DNA of 37,563 bases, taken from positions 1-37,563 of the forward strand of contig JBAVVD010000044.1 of assembly GCA_049697115.1 (NCBI GenBank). Direction: 5' to 3'. The stretch comes from JBAVVD01 sp049697115. GTDB taxonomy: Bacteria; Acidobacteriota; Aminicenantia; Aminicenantales; UBA4085. A program made the translations under genes and the position numbers. The notes below the pieces were generated by a model, which saw only the letters and a program-made list of their open reading frames with translations, was not told the origin of the DNA and did no database searches. Shown piece after piece: positions 1 through 7,157 of the stretch (position 1 is its first letter; every line of letters starts with the position of its first letter).

Positions 1-21
1 TGAGAATAATGAGCGCTATTA

Positions 22-864
22 ATGAGTATTCAATTTCACTTTTGTGAGCTTTATAATAATTTTCCTCTTAATCAAAATATAAATATAAATAAATCATGTG
101 TTGAGAAAGTTTTATCTACTTTTGAAAAGGAAGGAATAAACCTAAAGCAAACTGAGAATTTATTATTCTTTTTCTTTGATAGGCCTAGATTCAATTATCC
201 TGAAGAATTAGGTGCTTTTATTGATAAAAAATATATGGAATATGAATACTTTGAAAACTCTCATTCTTATGAAATAAATAAAATCAATAATTTTTCTGAT
301 TTTGATAATATTATTTTATTATCCAAGAAATTGGGCGAATGTGAGAATGAAATATTTAAAGTTTTGACTATTGCTCATGAGTGCCAGCATTTTGTTCAAA
401 AAAATGAAATTAAAAATATTTATTTAAGGGAGATGGTGTTAAAAAAATATTTGAAGCAGAAACGTCTGTATTCGAATAAAATTTATAGAGAGTTACCAAC
501 TGAGGTGGATTCTTTCCGTACATCAAAAATAATTGCATATAGAATTTATGGAAAAGAAAATGTTGAGAAATTTATTAATGAAGAAATAGAGTATTATCGT
601 AATAGGTTATTAAGGATTAAAAAAAATACAACGATGATCGATAGTGAAAATGAGAAAAAAAACTATTGGGAATATGTTAAATCAATAAATCCTAATGTAA
701 GCTTTAATCTAAAAATTGAATTTGAGAAAATATGGGATATTTATGAAAAAGATATTAAGGACGAAAATAATAAAATGTCTAGAATACCAACATATAAAAG
801 GAAAGATTCAGAAAGAAATTTTTTGAGAGCTTACGATTTTTATAAAAAACATATCAAAAGATAA
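22..864 (+). CDS. Uncharacterised HExxH putative metalloprotein
   Basis: I do not recognise the family. The 280-residue protein is rich in Lys, Asn, Ile and Glu, and its DNA is far more AT-rich than the core genes to the right. Residues 119-123 read HECQH inside an alpha-helical context (LTIAHECQHFVQ), the signature of a gluzincin zinc peptidase. Acidic residues in ELPTEVDSF (157-163) could supply a third ligand. There is no signal peptide or membrane segment. The ATG at 22 follows an in-frame stop at 10-12, so the gene is complete within the window, although no clear ribosome binding site is visible. It lies on the accessory left edge, upstream of an XRE/ImmA pair that also carries an HExxH protein. 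Base use suggests horizontal transfer. The catalytic role is inferred from the motif alone. Confidence 0.7.
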   Translation: MSIQFHFCELYNNFPLNQNININKSCVEKVLSTFEKEGINLKQTENLLFFFFDRPRFNYPEELGAFIDKKYMEYEYFENSHSYEINKINNFSDFDNIILLSKKLGECENEIFKVLTIAHECQHFVQKNEIKNIYLREMVLKKYLKQKRLYSNKIYRELPTEVDSFRTSKIIAYRIYGKENVEKFINEEIEYYRNRLLRIKKNTTMIDSENEKKNYWEYVKSINPNVSFNLKIEFEKIWDIYEKDIKDENNKMSRIPTYKRKDSERNFLRAYDFYKKHIKR

Positions 865-880
865 TGTTCGTGATTTGAAG

Positions 881-903
881 CCTTCGAACAAGGGGATCGA
901 AGG
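881..903. repeat. 7-bp inverted repeat after the first gene
   Basis: CCTTCGA (881-887) and TCGAAGG (897-903) are perfect inverted copies around a 9-nt loop, 17 bp past the stop of the preceding gene. There is no T-tract on either side, so it is at best a weak terminator or mRNA-end hairpin. Confidence 0.4.
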
Positions 904-965
904 TATGATGATTTTCTTATAGTAGATAATCCCAATTCCTAAAAAATCTCAGTTTCATCAGCACC

Positions 966-1258
966 ATGGATGACCCAAGGATAAAAATCAGTTGCGATTT
1001 CTCTCAAGGAGGCAGCTTGGGCACTTTCGAACTAATAGAAGAATGATCTTCGGGAGATTCAAATCCAAGTATTTTTCTTCTCAGTTTGTGGTCGATTTCT
1101 TATATAGACATCTCAAAGGGAATAGATGGCAGGTAACGACCGAGCTACAAGAGGATGGGATATCTTCAGCATTGAGTGTTTTTAGAATCCAAAATCCCAG
1201 AGGATCCATGTCTTTTTTTATAATGAATAAAAATAATAAAACTTATCAGGATAATTGA
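966..1258 (+). pseudogene. Possible decayed small gene in two frames
   Basis: The stretch 865-1302 has no convincing intact gene. An ATG at 966 opens 26 codons (MDDPRIKISC... ending FELIEE) that stop at 1044-1046. An ATG at 1043 overlaps that stop (ATGA) and opens 71 further codons to 1258, ending MNKNNKTYQDN. Both parts have protein-like composition, and joining them needs a single frameshift near 1043. They may therefore be one frameshifted protein of about 97 residues or two translationally coupled short proteins. A longer reading of the second frame from 992 is possible but has no ribosome binding site. I recognise no domain. Confidence 0.3.
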
Positions 1259-1302
1259 TAAAGCTTACATGAGCCTGGAAGGAAAAGATAAAATGAAAGC
1301 TC

Positions 1303-1330
1303 TTGACAACTCAGACATACGTGGTAAGAT
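1303..1330 (+). promoter_or_regulatory. Sigma70-type promoter of the XRE/ImmA operon
   Basis: TTGACA at 1303-1308 and TAAGAT at 1325-1330 are separated by 16 bp. Transcription would start near 1337, giving a leader of about 36 nt before the ATG at 1373, which carries an AAGGAGA ribosome binding site. The -10 hexamer sits inside a palindrome, so the promoter is probably repressed by the gene's own product. Confidence 0.7.
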
Positions 1331-1356
1331 GATACCATGTTGTAATTTATTACCAC
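1322..1356. promoter_or_regulatory. Palindromic operator overlapping the -10 box
   Basis: TGGTA-N6-TACCA (1322-1337) is a perfect inverted repeat that covers the -10 hexamer. A further half-site TTACCAC (1350-1356) repeats the complement of GTGGTAA (1321-1327) about three helical turns away. This arrangement suits an autoregulating HTH dimer such as the XRE protein encoded directly downstream. The binding protein is inferred. Confidence 0.55.
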
Positions 1357-1372
1357 AAAAGGAGAGAAAAGG

Positions 1373-1729
1373 ATGGACTTCGGAACGTTTATTAAAAATA
1401 AAAGAATCGAAAAAGGGCTGACCTTGAGAGAATATTGCAGGAGGATGAAGCTGGACCCAAGCAACTGGAGCAAAATCGAGAGAGGCCTTTTACCACCTCC
1501 CAAGAGCCGCCCAGTTCTGGAGGAAATTGCCATCGTGCTTGGTCTAAGTAAAAACTCTGATGAATGGCATTTGCTCTTTGACCTTGCATCGATCAGCTAT
1601 ATTCCTTTAGAGCTAATGGACGATGCGGCGGTTATAGACAAACTGCCAATATTTTTTCGCACACTGAGGGGAGAAAAACCCACAAGAAAGGAATTGGAAG
1701 AGTTGATTGAAAAGATCAGAGAGAGTTAG
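1373..1729 (+). CDS. XRE-family HTH transcriptional regulator
   Basis: The 118-residue protein has a classic XRE/Cro helix-turn-helix at about residues 5-65 (FIKNKRIEKGLTLREYCRRM followed by LDPSNWSKIERG). The C-terminal half is acidic and helical. It has a good promoter, a palindromic operator over the -10 box and an AAGGAGA ribosome binding site. Its stop codon TAG (1727-1729) shares one base with the GTG of the downstream ImmA-type gene, so the two are translationally coupled. In known systems of this type the HTH protein represses the operon and the ImmA/IrrE peptidase cleaves or inactivates it. Here that relation is inferred from domains and gene order. A toxin-antitoxin-like role is an alternative. 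Confidence 0.85.
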   Translation: MDFGTFIKNKRIEKGLTLREYCRRMKLDPSNWSKIERGLLPPPKSRPVLEEIAIVLGLSKNSDEWHLLFDLASISYIPLELMDDAAVIDKLPIFFRTLRGEKPTRKELEELIEKIRES

Positions 1730-2361
1730 TGAAGGGGAAATTCGTTAAATTTGTCCACCCGCCTCATTTAAAATTTGCTTTCATAAGAGAAAAAGCTGAT
1801 GAATTTAGGCAATGCTACGTCAAGCCACCTGATTTGCTGCCTGTCCCCATTGTCGAGATTGTTGAACTGCAACTGGGGATCCATCCAATTCCTATCATAG
1901 GTCTCAAGGAGAGGATCGATTTAGATGGTTTCCTGACCAAAGACCTTAACCACATTTGTATCGATTACAACGTTTATATGGATGAAAAGCAAGAAAACAG
2001 ACTGAGATTTACCTATGCCCACGAAGTGGGTCATTATGTTTTGCACAAGAATGAGATCCAGGAGTGCGATTTTAGGACACCTGAAGATTGGATTCATTTT
2101 CATGAGGACTTCTTGGAAGATGACTTAAATTGGTTCGAACAACATGCTTATGAGTTTGCAGGGAGGTTGCTTGTACCAAGAGATTCTCTTATTAATGAAA
2201 TGAGAGATCTATATCTGAGGATACAGAAATTCAGAAAAATGGCCGGCGATGATGAAGAAAATCTCATTCAGGCCGCGTCAAGAATTATTTGTAAAAAGTT
2301 TCAAGTTTCTCCCGAAGTAATTTCCAGAAGGATAAGAATTGAAAAAGTTTGGCAGGATTAA
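1729..2361 (+). CDS. ImmA/IrrE-type zinc metallopeptidase
   Basis: This 210-residue protein carries HEVGH at residues 98-102 within FTYAHEVGHYVLH, the zinc-binding motif of ImmA/IrrE (peptidase M78-like) proteins. A conserved-looking FAGRLLVP segment lies near 143-150, and the acidic third ligand should be just before it. Such peptidases relieve repression by cleaving a partner XRE repressor in mobile elements or in stress responses. The GTG start at 1729 overlaps the stop of the XRE gene by one base, so it has no independent ribosome binding site. There are no membrane segments, so it is predicted to be cytoplasmic. The partner relationship is inferred from the coupling. Confidence 0.85.
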   Translation: MKGKFVKFVHPPHLKFAFIREKADEFRQCYVKPPDLLPVPIVEIVELQLGIHPIPIIGLKERIDLDGFLTKDLNHICIDYNVYMDEKQENRLRFTYAHEVGHYVLHKNEIQECDFRTPEDWIHFHEDFLEDDLNWFEQHAYEFAGRLLVPRDSLINEMRDLYLRIQKFRKMAGDDEENLIQAASRIICKKFQVSPEVISRRIRIEKVWQD

Positions 2362-2451
2362 TTGGAGTTTATACTTGTCCCTGAAAAAGATAATCTCCTC
2401 GCCTTCTATCGAATCGTTAGCGCTCAGGAACTTCCGCTTATTCCCGTATAA
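2362..2451 (+). CDS. Possible tiny ORF abutting the peptidase gene
   Basis: A TTG codon directly after the ImmA stop opens 29 codons (MEFILVPEKD... ending LPLIPV, TAA at 2449-2451) in the same frame as the peptidase gene. It could be a coupled third small protein of the operon or the remnant of an originally longer ImmA C-terminus. I recognise no family. The rest of the gap to 2646 shows no further gene, tRNA or terminator that I can support. Confidence 0.2.
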   Translation: MEFILVPEKDNLLAFYRIVSAQELPLIPV

Positions 2452-2646
2452 AAATCAGTAACCAGAGAGAGAGGCTTGGGTGATTTGCGACTCTTTTGGC
2501 GCCTCGAATAGCCTTAGGGACCAATCCCCGATCCTTGCGCTCTCAAGCTCCACAAGGACTGAACTAGTACAGAGATTTACACTGCAGGAAAATTGTGATA
2601 AAAAAGAGATGCTCATAATTAAAAATCCGTAATAAAGGTGGTCTAA

Positions 2647-3837
2647 ATGTGTGATTTACCTGAAGTTTTTATCGTCGGTGCCGCCCGCACGGCCATCGGC
2701 AATTTATTAGGAACTCTTAAAGATTTTACCGCTCCGCAGCTCGGAGGATTGGCCATCAAAGAAGCCTTGAAGAGAGCCGGTCTGGAAGGGAAGGATATCG
2801 ATGAGGTCATTATGGGGAATGTCGTTTCTGCAGGAATCGGGCAGGCCCCGGCCAAACAGGCGGCGGTCAAAGGCGGGATTCCCTATACCGTCAGCTGCTT
2901 TGCGGTCAACAAAGTTTGCGGCTCAGCGCTGAAGGCTGTCGCCCTGGCCGCCCAGGCCATCCAGGTGGGCGAGAAAAATATCGTCGTGGCCGGCGGCATG
3001 GAAAGCATGAGCAAGGCTCCCCATCTTCTCTGGGGACTGAGGGAGGGGCTGAAATTCGGTGAGGCTCCGCTCAAGGACGCGATGATCCTGGACGGTCTCT
3101 GGTGCGCGTTTGATAATATGCACATGGGCATGACCGGAGAGGTCATCGCTGAAAAATTCGGTGCCACTCGTGAGGAGCAGGACGCCTATGCGCTGAGCAG
3201 CCATCAAAAAGCCGTTCATGCCATTGAGAAGGGCTATTTCAAGGATGAGATAGTGCCGGTCGAAGTTCCCCAGAGAAAGGGAGACCCCATTCTTTTCAGC
3301 GTGGATGAAGGCCCGCGGAAGGAGACGGTCCTGGAAAAGCTGGCCAAGCTGAAGCCTGTTTTTAAGAAAGATGGGACAGTTACGGCGGGAAATGCGTCTA
3401 CTCTGAATGATGGAGGAGCCGCGGTCGTCGTCGCTTCTGAAGAGATCGTCAAGAATAGAAACCTTAAGCCCATGGCCAGGATTTTGGGCACGGCGACCAA
3501 CGGCGTTGAGCCGTCCATGGTCATGTATGCGCCCAAGGGAGCCATCGAGAAGCTGCTGGCCAATGTGGGCTGGAAAATTGAAGACGTGGACCTTTTTGAG
3601 ATCAACGAGGCGTTCTCTTCCCAGCTTGTGGTTCTCATCAAGGAGCTGGGACTGGACCGCGAGAAGGTGAATGTCCATGGCGGCGCGGTTTCCCTGGGGC
3701 ATCCCATCGGTGCCACCGGAGCAAGGATTCTGATAACCCTCCTCTACGCCCTGAAACACAGGGGAATGAAAAAGGGTGTTGCCTCTCTCTGCCTGGGCGG
3801 AGGGGACGCGGTGGCCATGGCCGTTGAGTTGGTCTAG
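2647..3837 (+). CDS. atoB: Acetyl-CoA C-acetyltransferase (thiolase)
   Basis: This enzyme condenses two acetyl-CoA to acetoacetyl-CoA or carries out the reverse thiolytic cleavage in the cytoplasm. The 396-residue protein has the usual thiolase length and all three catalytic elements: the nucleophilic Cys91 (NKVCGSALK), His352 in GGAVSLGHPIGATGAR, and Cys382 in CLGGGDA. The N-terminus reads EVFIVGAARTAIG, as in biosynthetic-type thiolases. It starts at an ATG behind an AAGGTGG-like site and is followed after 17 bp by 3-hydroxybutyryl-CoA dehydrogenase, so the pair encodes consecutive steps of C4 acyl-CoA metabolism (butanoate synthesis or beta-oxidation). Chain-length preference cannot be told from sequence. 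No crotonase or acyl-CoA dehydrogenase follows in the window. Confidence 0.95.
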   Translation: MCDLPEVFIVGAARTAIGNLLGTLKDFTAPQLGGLAIKEALKRAGLEGKDIDEVIMGNVVSAGIGQAPAKQAAVKGGIPYTVSCFAVNKVCGSALKAVALAAQAIQVGEKNIVVAGGMESMSKAPHLLWGLREGLKFGEAPLKDAMILDGLWCAFDNMHMGMTGEVIAEKFGATREEQDAYALSSHQKAVHAIEKGYFKDEIVPVEVPQRKGDPILFSVDEGPRKETVLEKLAKLKPVFKKDGTVTAGNASTLNDGGAAVVVASEEIVKNRNLKPMARILGTATNGVEPSMVMYAPKGAIEKLLANVGWKIEDVDLFEINEAFSSQLVVLIKELGLDREKVNVHGGAVSLGHPIGATGARILITLLYALKHRGMKKGVASLCLGGGDAVAMAVELV

Positions 3838-3854
3838 ACCTAGAAGGAGGAGCG

Positions 3855-4706
3855 ATGGATATTAAGAAAATTGGCATAGTCGGGGCAGGAACTATGGGGA
3901 CCGGAATCGCCCAGGTGGCTGCCGTTTCAGGTTTTGAAGTCGTCCTTCATGACGTGAGCCAGGAACTCCTTGACCGGTCGCAAAAAACGATGGAGAAGAG
4001 CCTGGCCAAGCTCATCGAGAAAGGGAAAATCACAGAGGCCAAAGAAACCGTCCTGGGCCGCATCAAGATGACAACCAATCTCCAGGATTTCAAAGAGGTG
4101 GATTTTGTGGTCGAAGCTGTGTTTGAGGATTTTGAGGTCAAAAAGAAGGTCCTCTCCGAGCTGGATAAGATTCTGGCTCCCGAGGTCATCCTGGCTTCAA
4201 ATACTTCATCCATCTCCATCACCCGGCTGGCCGCGCTCACCAGCCGTCCTGCGAAATTCATGGGCATGCATTTTATGAATCCCGTGCCTCTCATGACCCT
4301 CGTGGAATTGATCAAAGGTTTGGCCACTTCCCAGGAGACATTCGATACATTGAAAATCCTGGCGGAAAAGATGGGAAAGGTTCCTGTGGAAGCCAATGAC
4401 TTCCCTGGATTTATCTCCAACCGGATTCTGATGCCCATGATCAATGAGGCCGTCTACGCCCTGATGGAGGGCGTGGGAACCGTCGAAGCCATCGATACGG
4501 TGATGAAGCTGGGAATGAACCATCCCATGGGACCTCTGGCTTTGGCGGACCTGATCGGCCTGGATGTTTGCCTTTTCATTATGGAAGTCCTTCACGAAGG
4601 TTTCAAAGACACCAAATACAGGCCCTGCCCGCTGCTGCGGAAAATGGTCGATGCGGGCTATCTGGGCCGCAAATCCGGCCGCGGCTTCTACGATTACAGC
4701 AAGTGA
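3855..4706 (+). CDS. hbd: 3-hydroxybutyryl-CoA dehydrogenase
   Basis: This enzyme interconverts acetoacetyl-CoA and 3-hydroxybutyryl-CoA with NAD(P)H. The 283 residues match the stand-alone Hbd/PaaH length. The N-terminal Rossmann motif is IGIVGAGTMGTGIAQ (6-20). The catalytic dyad is visible as His139 (GMHFMNPVPLM) and Glu151, with Ser117/Asn115 in ASNTSSI. The C-terminal domain carries the typical NHPMGPLALADLIGLD segment and ends RKSGRGFYDY. An AAGGAGGAG ribosome binding site precedes the ATG. It is co-transcribed with the thiolase upstream (17-bp gap). The next gene, recA, lies 247 bp downstream and has its own promoter. Confidence 0.95.
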   Translation: MDIKKIGIVGAGTMGTGIAQVAAVSGFEVVLHDVSQELLDRSQKTMEKSLAKLIEKGKITEAKETVLGRIKMTTNLQDFKEVDFVVEAVFEDFEVKKKVLSELDKILAPEVILASNTSSISITRLAALTSRPAKFMGMHFMNPVPLMTLVELIKGLATSQETFDTLKILAEKMGKVPVEANDFPGFISNRILMPMINEAVYALMEGVGTVEAIDTVMKLGMNHPMGPLALADLIGLDVCLFIMEVLHEGFKDTKYRPCPLLRKMVDAGYLGRKSGRGFYDYSK

Positions 4707-4731
4707 CGGATACGGCCTAAAAAATAGGAAA

Positions 4732-4800
4732 GCACCTCCTGAACCGTAACAATCAGGAGAGGCCATTTTCCGAACGATGTTATCAGGGAGAAGGAGGTGC
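4732..4800 (+). other. Inverted repeats with alternative pairings between hbd and recA
   Basis: GCACCTCCT (4732-4740) is the exact reverse complement of AGGAGGTGC (4792-4800). The overlapping CTCCTGA (4736-4742) is also the exact reverse complement of the nearer TCAGGAG (4753-4759). The two helices share CTCCT and cannot form together. TCAGGAGAGG (4753-4762) and TCAGGGAGAAGG (4783-4794) are near direct repeats. The layout resembles a two-state RNA switch, or protein-binding DNA repeats. It lies upstream of the likely recA promoter, so it would be in the 3' part of the thiolase-hbd transcript or in regulatory DNA. Confidence 0.45.
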
Positions 4801-4820
4801 CATCGCGAAGTGTTTTTCAC

Positions 4821-4849
4821 TTGCCAAAATAATCGGCGGCGATTAGAAT
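4821..4849 (+). promoter_or_regulatory. Probable recA promoter
   Basis: TTGCCA (4821-4826) and TAGAAT (4844-4849) are spaced by 17 bp, giving a leader of about 98 nt to the recA ATG at 4954. I see no clear LexA box of the E. coli or B. subtilis type overlapping it. Confidence 0.55.
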
Positions 4850-4953
4850 ATGAGAGTCCTGGAGAATGGCATCCCTGACAGTTATTTGGGGACAAATCGG
4901 ACTGGGAATGAGGGGAAATTTTCGTTGTCATTAATGACGTGGAGGAGGATAAG

Positions 4954-6000
4954 ATGAAAGAAGAAACTGAACAGAAGCATAGTGCGCGAAGCCGGGCCAT
5001 TGAAGCGGCTGTTTCCCAGATAGAAAAGCAATTCGGCAAAGGGGCTGTGATGAAGCTGGGCCAGAGGGAAGCGGCCCTCAAAGTGGCGGCTATTCCCACC
5101 GGCTCCATTGCATTTGACCTGGCTCTGGGAATCGGTGGATTTCCAAGGGGAAGAGTTGTTGAGGTCTTCGGTCCGGAGGCTACAGGAAAGACAACCCTGG
5201 CCCTCCATGTCATCGCCGGAGCCCAGAAACTGGGCGGCCAGGCGGCTTTTATCGATGCTGAGCACGCCCTTGATCCGAGCTATGCGGCCAAGGTCGGCGT
5301 CGATGTGGATAACCTGCTCATCTCTCAGCCAGACTACGGCGAACAGGGTCTGGAGATTGCCGAGGTCCTGGTCCGAAGCGGTGCCGTGGACGTCGTGGTC
5401 GTCGACTCAGTGGCCGCCCTTGTCCCTAAAGCCGAGCTTGAAGGAGAAATGGGGGATGCCCATATGGGCCTTCAGGCTCGTCTGATGTCTCAGGCGTTGC
5501 GGAAGTTGACGGCGATCGTCAGCCGTTCCAAAACCTGTTTTATCTTCGTCAATCAAATCAGGGAAAAGATCGGTTTTTTCCTGGGCAGCCCCGAAACGAC
5601 AACCGGAGGAAGAGCCCTCAAATTCTATACCACCATGAGGATCGATGTCCGGAGGATGATGACTCTGAAGGAAGGAGACAACGTCATCGGGAACAGGGTG
5701 AAAGTCAAGATTGTCAAGAACAAAGTGGCGCCGCCCTTTAAAGAGGCCCAGTTTGACATTATCTACGGCGAAGGAATTTCCAGGGAAGGCGACCTTGTCG
5801 ACTGCGGCCAGGAGCAGGGAATTATCGAGAAAAGCGGGACCTGGTATTCCTATAAGGGGGAGAGAATAGGCCAGGGGAGAGAGAATGTCAAAAAGACACT
5901 GAAAGAGAACCAGGAATTAGCCGCTCAAATAGAGCAGGAAATCCGCAAGAAAGTCGGGCTTGTCGCTGAAGACATAGCCTCTGCAAAAGATTCGAAATAG
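4954..6000 (+). CDS. recA: Recombinase RecA
   Basis: RecA forms ATP-dependent filaments on single-stranded DNA, drives strand exchange and activates the SOS response. The 348-residue protein has the family length. Visible elements are the N-terminal SQIEKQFGKGAVMKLG helix, Walker A GPEATGKTT (canonical GPESSGKTT, a mild variant), AEHALDP, Walker B VVVVDSVAAL, and the L2 loop GSPETTTGG followed by RALKFYTTMRID. I prefer the ATG at 4954, which has a GGAGGAGG ribosome binding site at the right distance. A GTG at 4939 in frame would place that site inside the gene. The C-terminus is short and acidic/basic mixed, with no intein. No recX follows; tspO is 49 bp downstream. Confidence 0.97.
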   Translation: MKEETEQKHSARSRAIEAAVSQIEKQFGKGAVMKLGQREAALKVAAIPTGSIAFDLALGIGGFPRGRVVEVFGPEATGKTTLALHVIAGAQKLGGQAAFIDAEHALDPSYAAKVGVDVDNLLISQPDYGEQGLEIAEVLVRSGAVDVVVVDSVAALVPKAELEGEMGDAHMGLQARLMSQALRKLTAIVSRSKTCFIFVNQIREKIGFFLGSPETTTGGRALKFYTTMRIDVRRMMTLKEGDNVIGNRVKVKIVKNKVAPPFKEAQFDIIYGEGISREGDLVDCGQEQGIIEKSGTWYSYKGERIGQGRENVKKTLKENQELAAQIEQEIRKKVGLVAEDIASAKDSK

Positions 6001-6049
6001 AATCTTTCCTCGGCCGGTTTCAGAGACAATTTTTTCAAGGAGGGGAGAG

Positions 6050-6529
6050 ATGAGCTTTTCCAGTGTTTTAAAATTGATCGTGTCCATTTTAGTCTGCCAG
6101 CTGGCGGGCTTTGTGGGCTCTCTACTGACAACTCCTTCAATTCCCACCTGGTATGAAGGCCTGTCCAAGCCTTCCTTCAATCCTCCCAACTGGATCTTCT
6201 CGCCGGTCTGGATCACTCTGTATGTCCTGATGGGAATTTCTCTTTTTCTCGTCTGGCAGAAAGGCGTGGGGAGCCCGCAGGGACGGATGGCGCTTGTTGT
6301 CTTTTTCTGTCAACTGGCTCTCAACATTCTCTGGTCGTTGTTTTTCTTCCATCTGCACCTGCCGTTCCTGGCCTTTGTGGAAATCCTTGTTTTATGGCTG
6401 GCCATCCTGGTCACAATCATGAGCTTCTATCGGATCTCCAAGCTGGCGGCGGTCCTTCTTTTTCCCTATATCCTCTGGGTGAGCTTCGCCGCGATCCTTA
6501 ATTTTTCGCTATGGAGGCTGAATCTCTAG
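6050..6529 (+). CDS. tspO: TspO/MBR family membrane protein
   Basis: The 159-residue integral membrane protein has five hydrophobic segments, as in TspO/translocator proteins. The diagnostic stretch KPSFNPPNWIFSPVWITLY sits at about residues 41-59, and the ALNILWSLFFF segment follows. Bacterial TspO binds porphyrins and influences tetrapyrrole and stress responses. The gene starts behind a strong AAGGAGGGG ribosome binding site, 49 bp after recA, with no promoter visible between, so it may be co-transcribed with recA. Confidence 0.92.
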   Translation: MSFSSVLKLIVSILVCQLAGFVGSLLTTPSIPTWYEGLSKPSFNPPNWIFSPVWITLYVLMGISLFLVWQKGVGSPQGRMALVVFFCQLALNILWSLFFFHLHLPFLAFVEILVLWLAILVTIMSFYRISKLAAVLLFPYILWVSFAAILNFSLWRLNL

Positions 6530-6615
6530 CGGATGAGATCCGATTGTCCCTGATTTCCTCATCATTTTAAATATTCAAGAGGGCTTTGTGCGGACGTATT
6601 GAGAATGGATGATTA

Positions 6616-6643
6616 TTGACTGAAAATTTGATAAAAATAAAAT
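6616..6643 (+). promoter_or_regulatory. Promoter of the EncFtn-like gene
   Basis: TTGACT (6616-6621) and TAAAAT (6638-6643) are spaced by 16 bp. The expected start is about 17 nt upstream of the AAGGAGG ribosome binding site and ATG (6667). The 137-bp gap after tspO is otherwise without recognisable features. Confidence 0.55.
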
Positions 6644-6666
6644 GAATCAATAAAAAGGAGGTTGAT

Positions 6667-6972
6667 ATGCCGGATTTTGGAACTCCATTTTCGGGACTCG
6701 CACATGAACGAAAACTCACTAAGGAAGAATTGATTCGCGCCATCCGGTTTATGGTGGCCGCTGAATATGAAGCCATCCAGCTTTATATGCAACTGGCGGA
6801 GTCAACGGATAATCCATTGGCCGTTGAGGTGCTTAAAGACATTGCGGATGAAGAACGGGTTCATGCCGGGGAATTTCTCCGCTTACTCAAAGAATTGGCG
6901 CCGGATGAAGAGAAATTTTATGCCGAAGGAGCCGAAGAAGTCGAAGAAGAAATTCAGAAATTAAAAAAATAA
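6667..6972 (+). CDS. EncFtn-like encapsulated-ferritin family protein
   Basis: This 101-residue helical protein resembles the half-ferritin family that stores iron inside encapsulin shells (EncFtn; also the N-terminal domain of the archaeal encapsulin fusion). Candidate iron/ferroxidase ligands are Glu33 (AAEYEAIQLY), Glu63 and His66 (DEERVHAGEF), with Tyr40 alongside. The spacing matches the Glu-Glu-His site of EncFtn shifted by one residue. The two-helix form is too short for a four-helix ferritin, so the active site would form at a dimer interface. The C-terminal 20 residues are strongly acidic (AEGAEEVEEEIQKLKK). It has its own promoter and an AAGGAGG site. A superoxide dismutase follows. 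No encapsulin gene lies in this window, so the shell is elsewhere or absent. A rubrerythrin-like annotation is the alternative. Confidence 0.8.
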   Translation: MPDFGTPFSGLAHERKLTKEELIRAIRFMVAAEYEAIQLYMQLAESTDNPLAVEVLKDIADEERVHAGEFLRLLKELAPDEEKFYAEGAEEVEEEIQKLKK

Positions 6973-7001
6973 TTTCTGACAATCAGGGGCGGTTTGGAGT
7001 A

Positions 7002-7030
7002 TTGCTTATAACGGCCAATATTCCTATAAT
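7002..7030 (+). promoter_or_regulatory. Promoter of the SOD gene
   Basis: TTGCTT (7002-7007) and a consensus TATAAT (7025-7030) are spaced by 17 bp. The leader to the first start codons (7143/7158) would be about 105-120 nt. Confidence 0.6.
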
Positions 7031-7157
7031 AAGTTCAGGCATCTTTAAAATAGGGTTTTCATTTTTGGGGAGTCTATGAACCAGGATTTATGAGTAATCC
7101 AGGTTGATCAACCGATGTCCGGACGGGGCGCATTAAATTATCGTGAAACCTTTTAAG

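Noticed and set aside
2923..3759. Long open reading frame on the - strand inside the thiolase gene
   Set aside because: It is the antisense shadow of a strongly conserved thiolase and has no ribosome binding site or recognisable protein pattern. The same applies to - frames over hbd/recA (4206-5213).
4771..4786. LexA/SOS box before recA (CCGAACGATGTTATC)
   Set aside because: The GAAC and GTT halves are spaced one base too short for the Firmicutes box and the right half is wrong; it does not match the E. coli box either.
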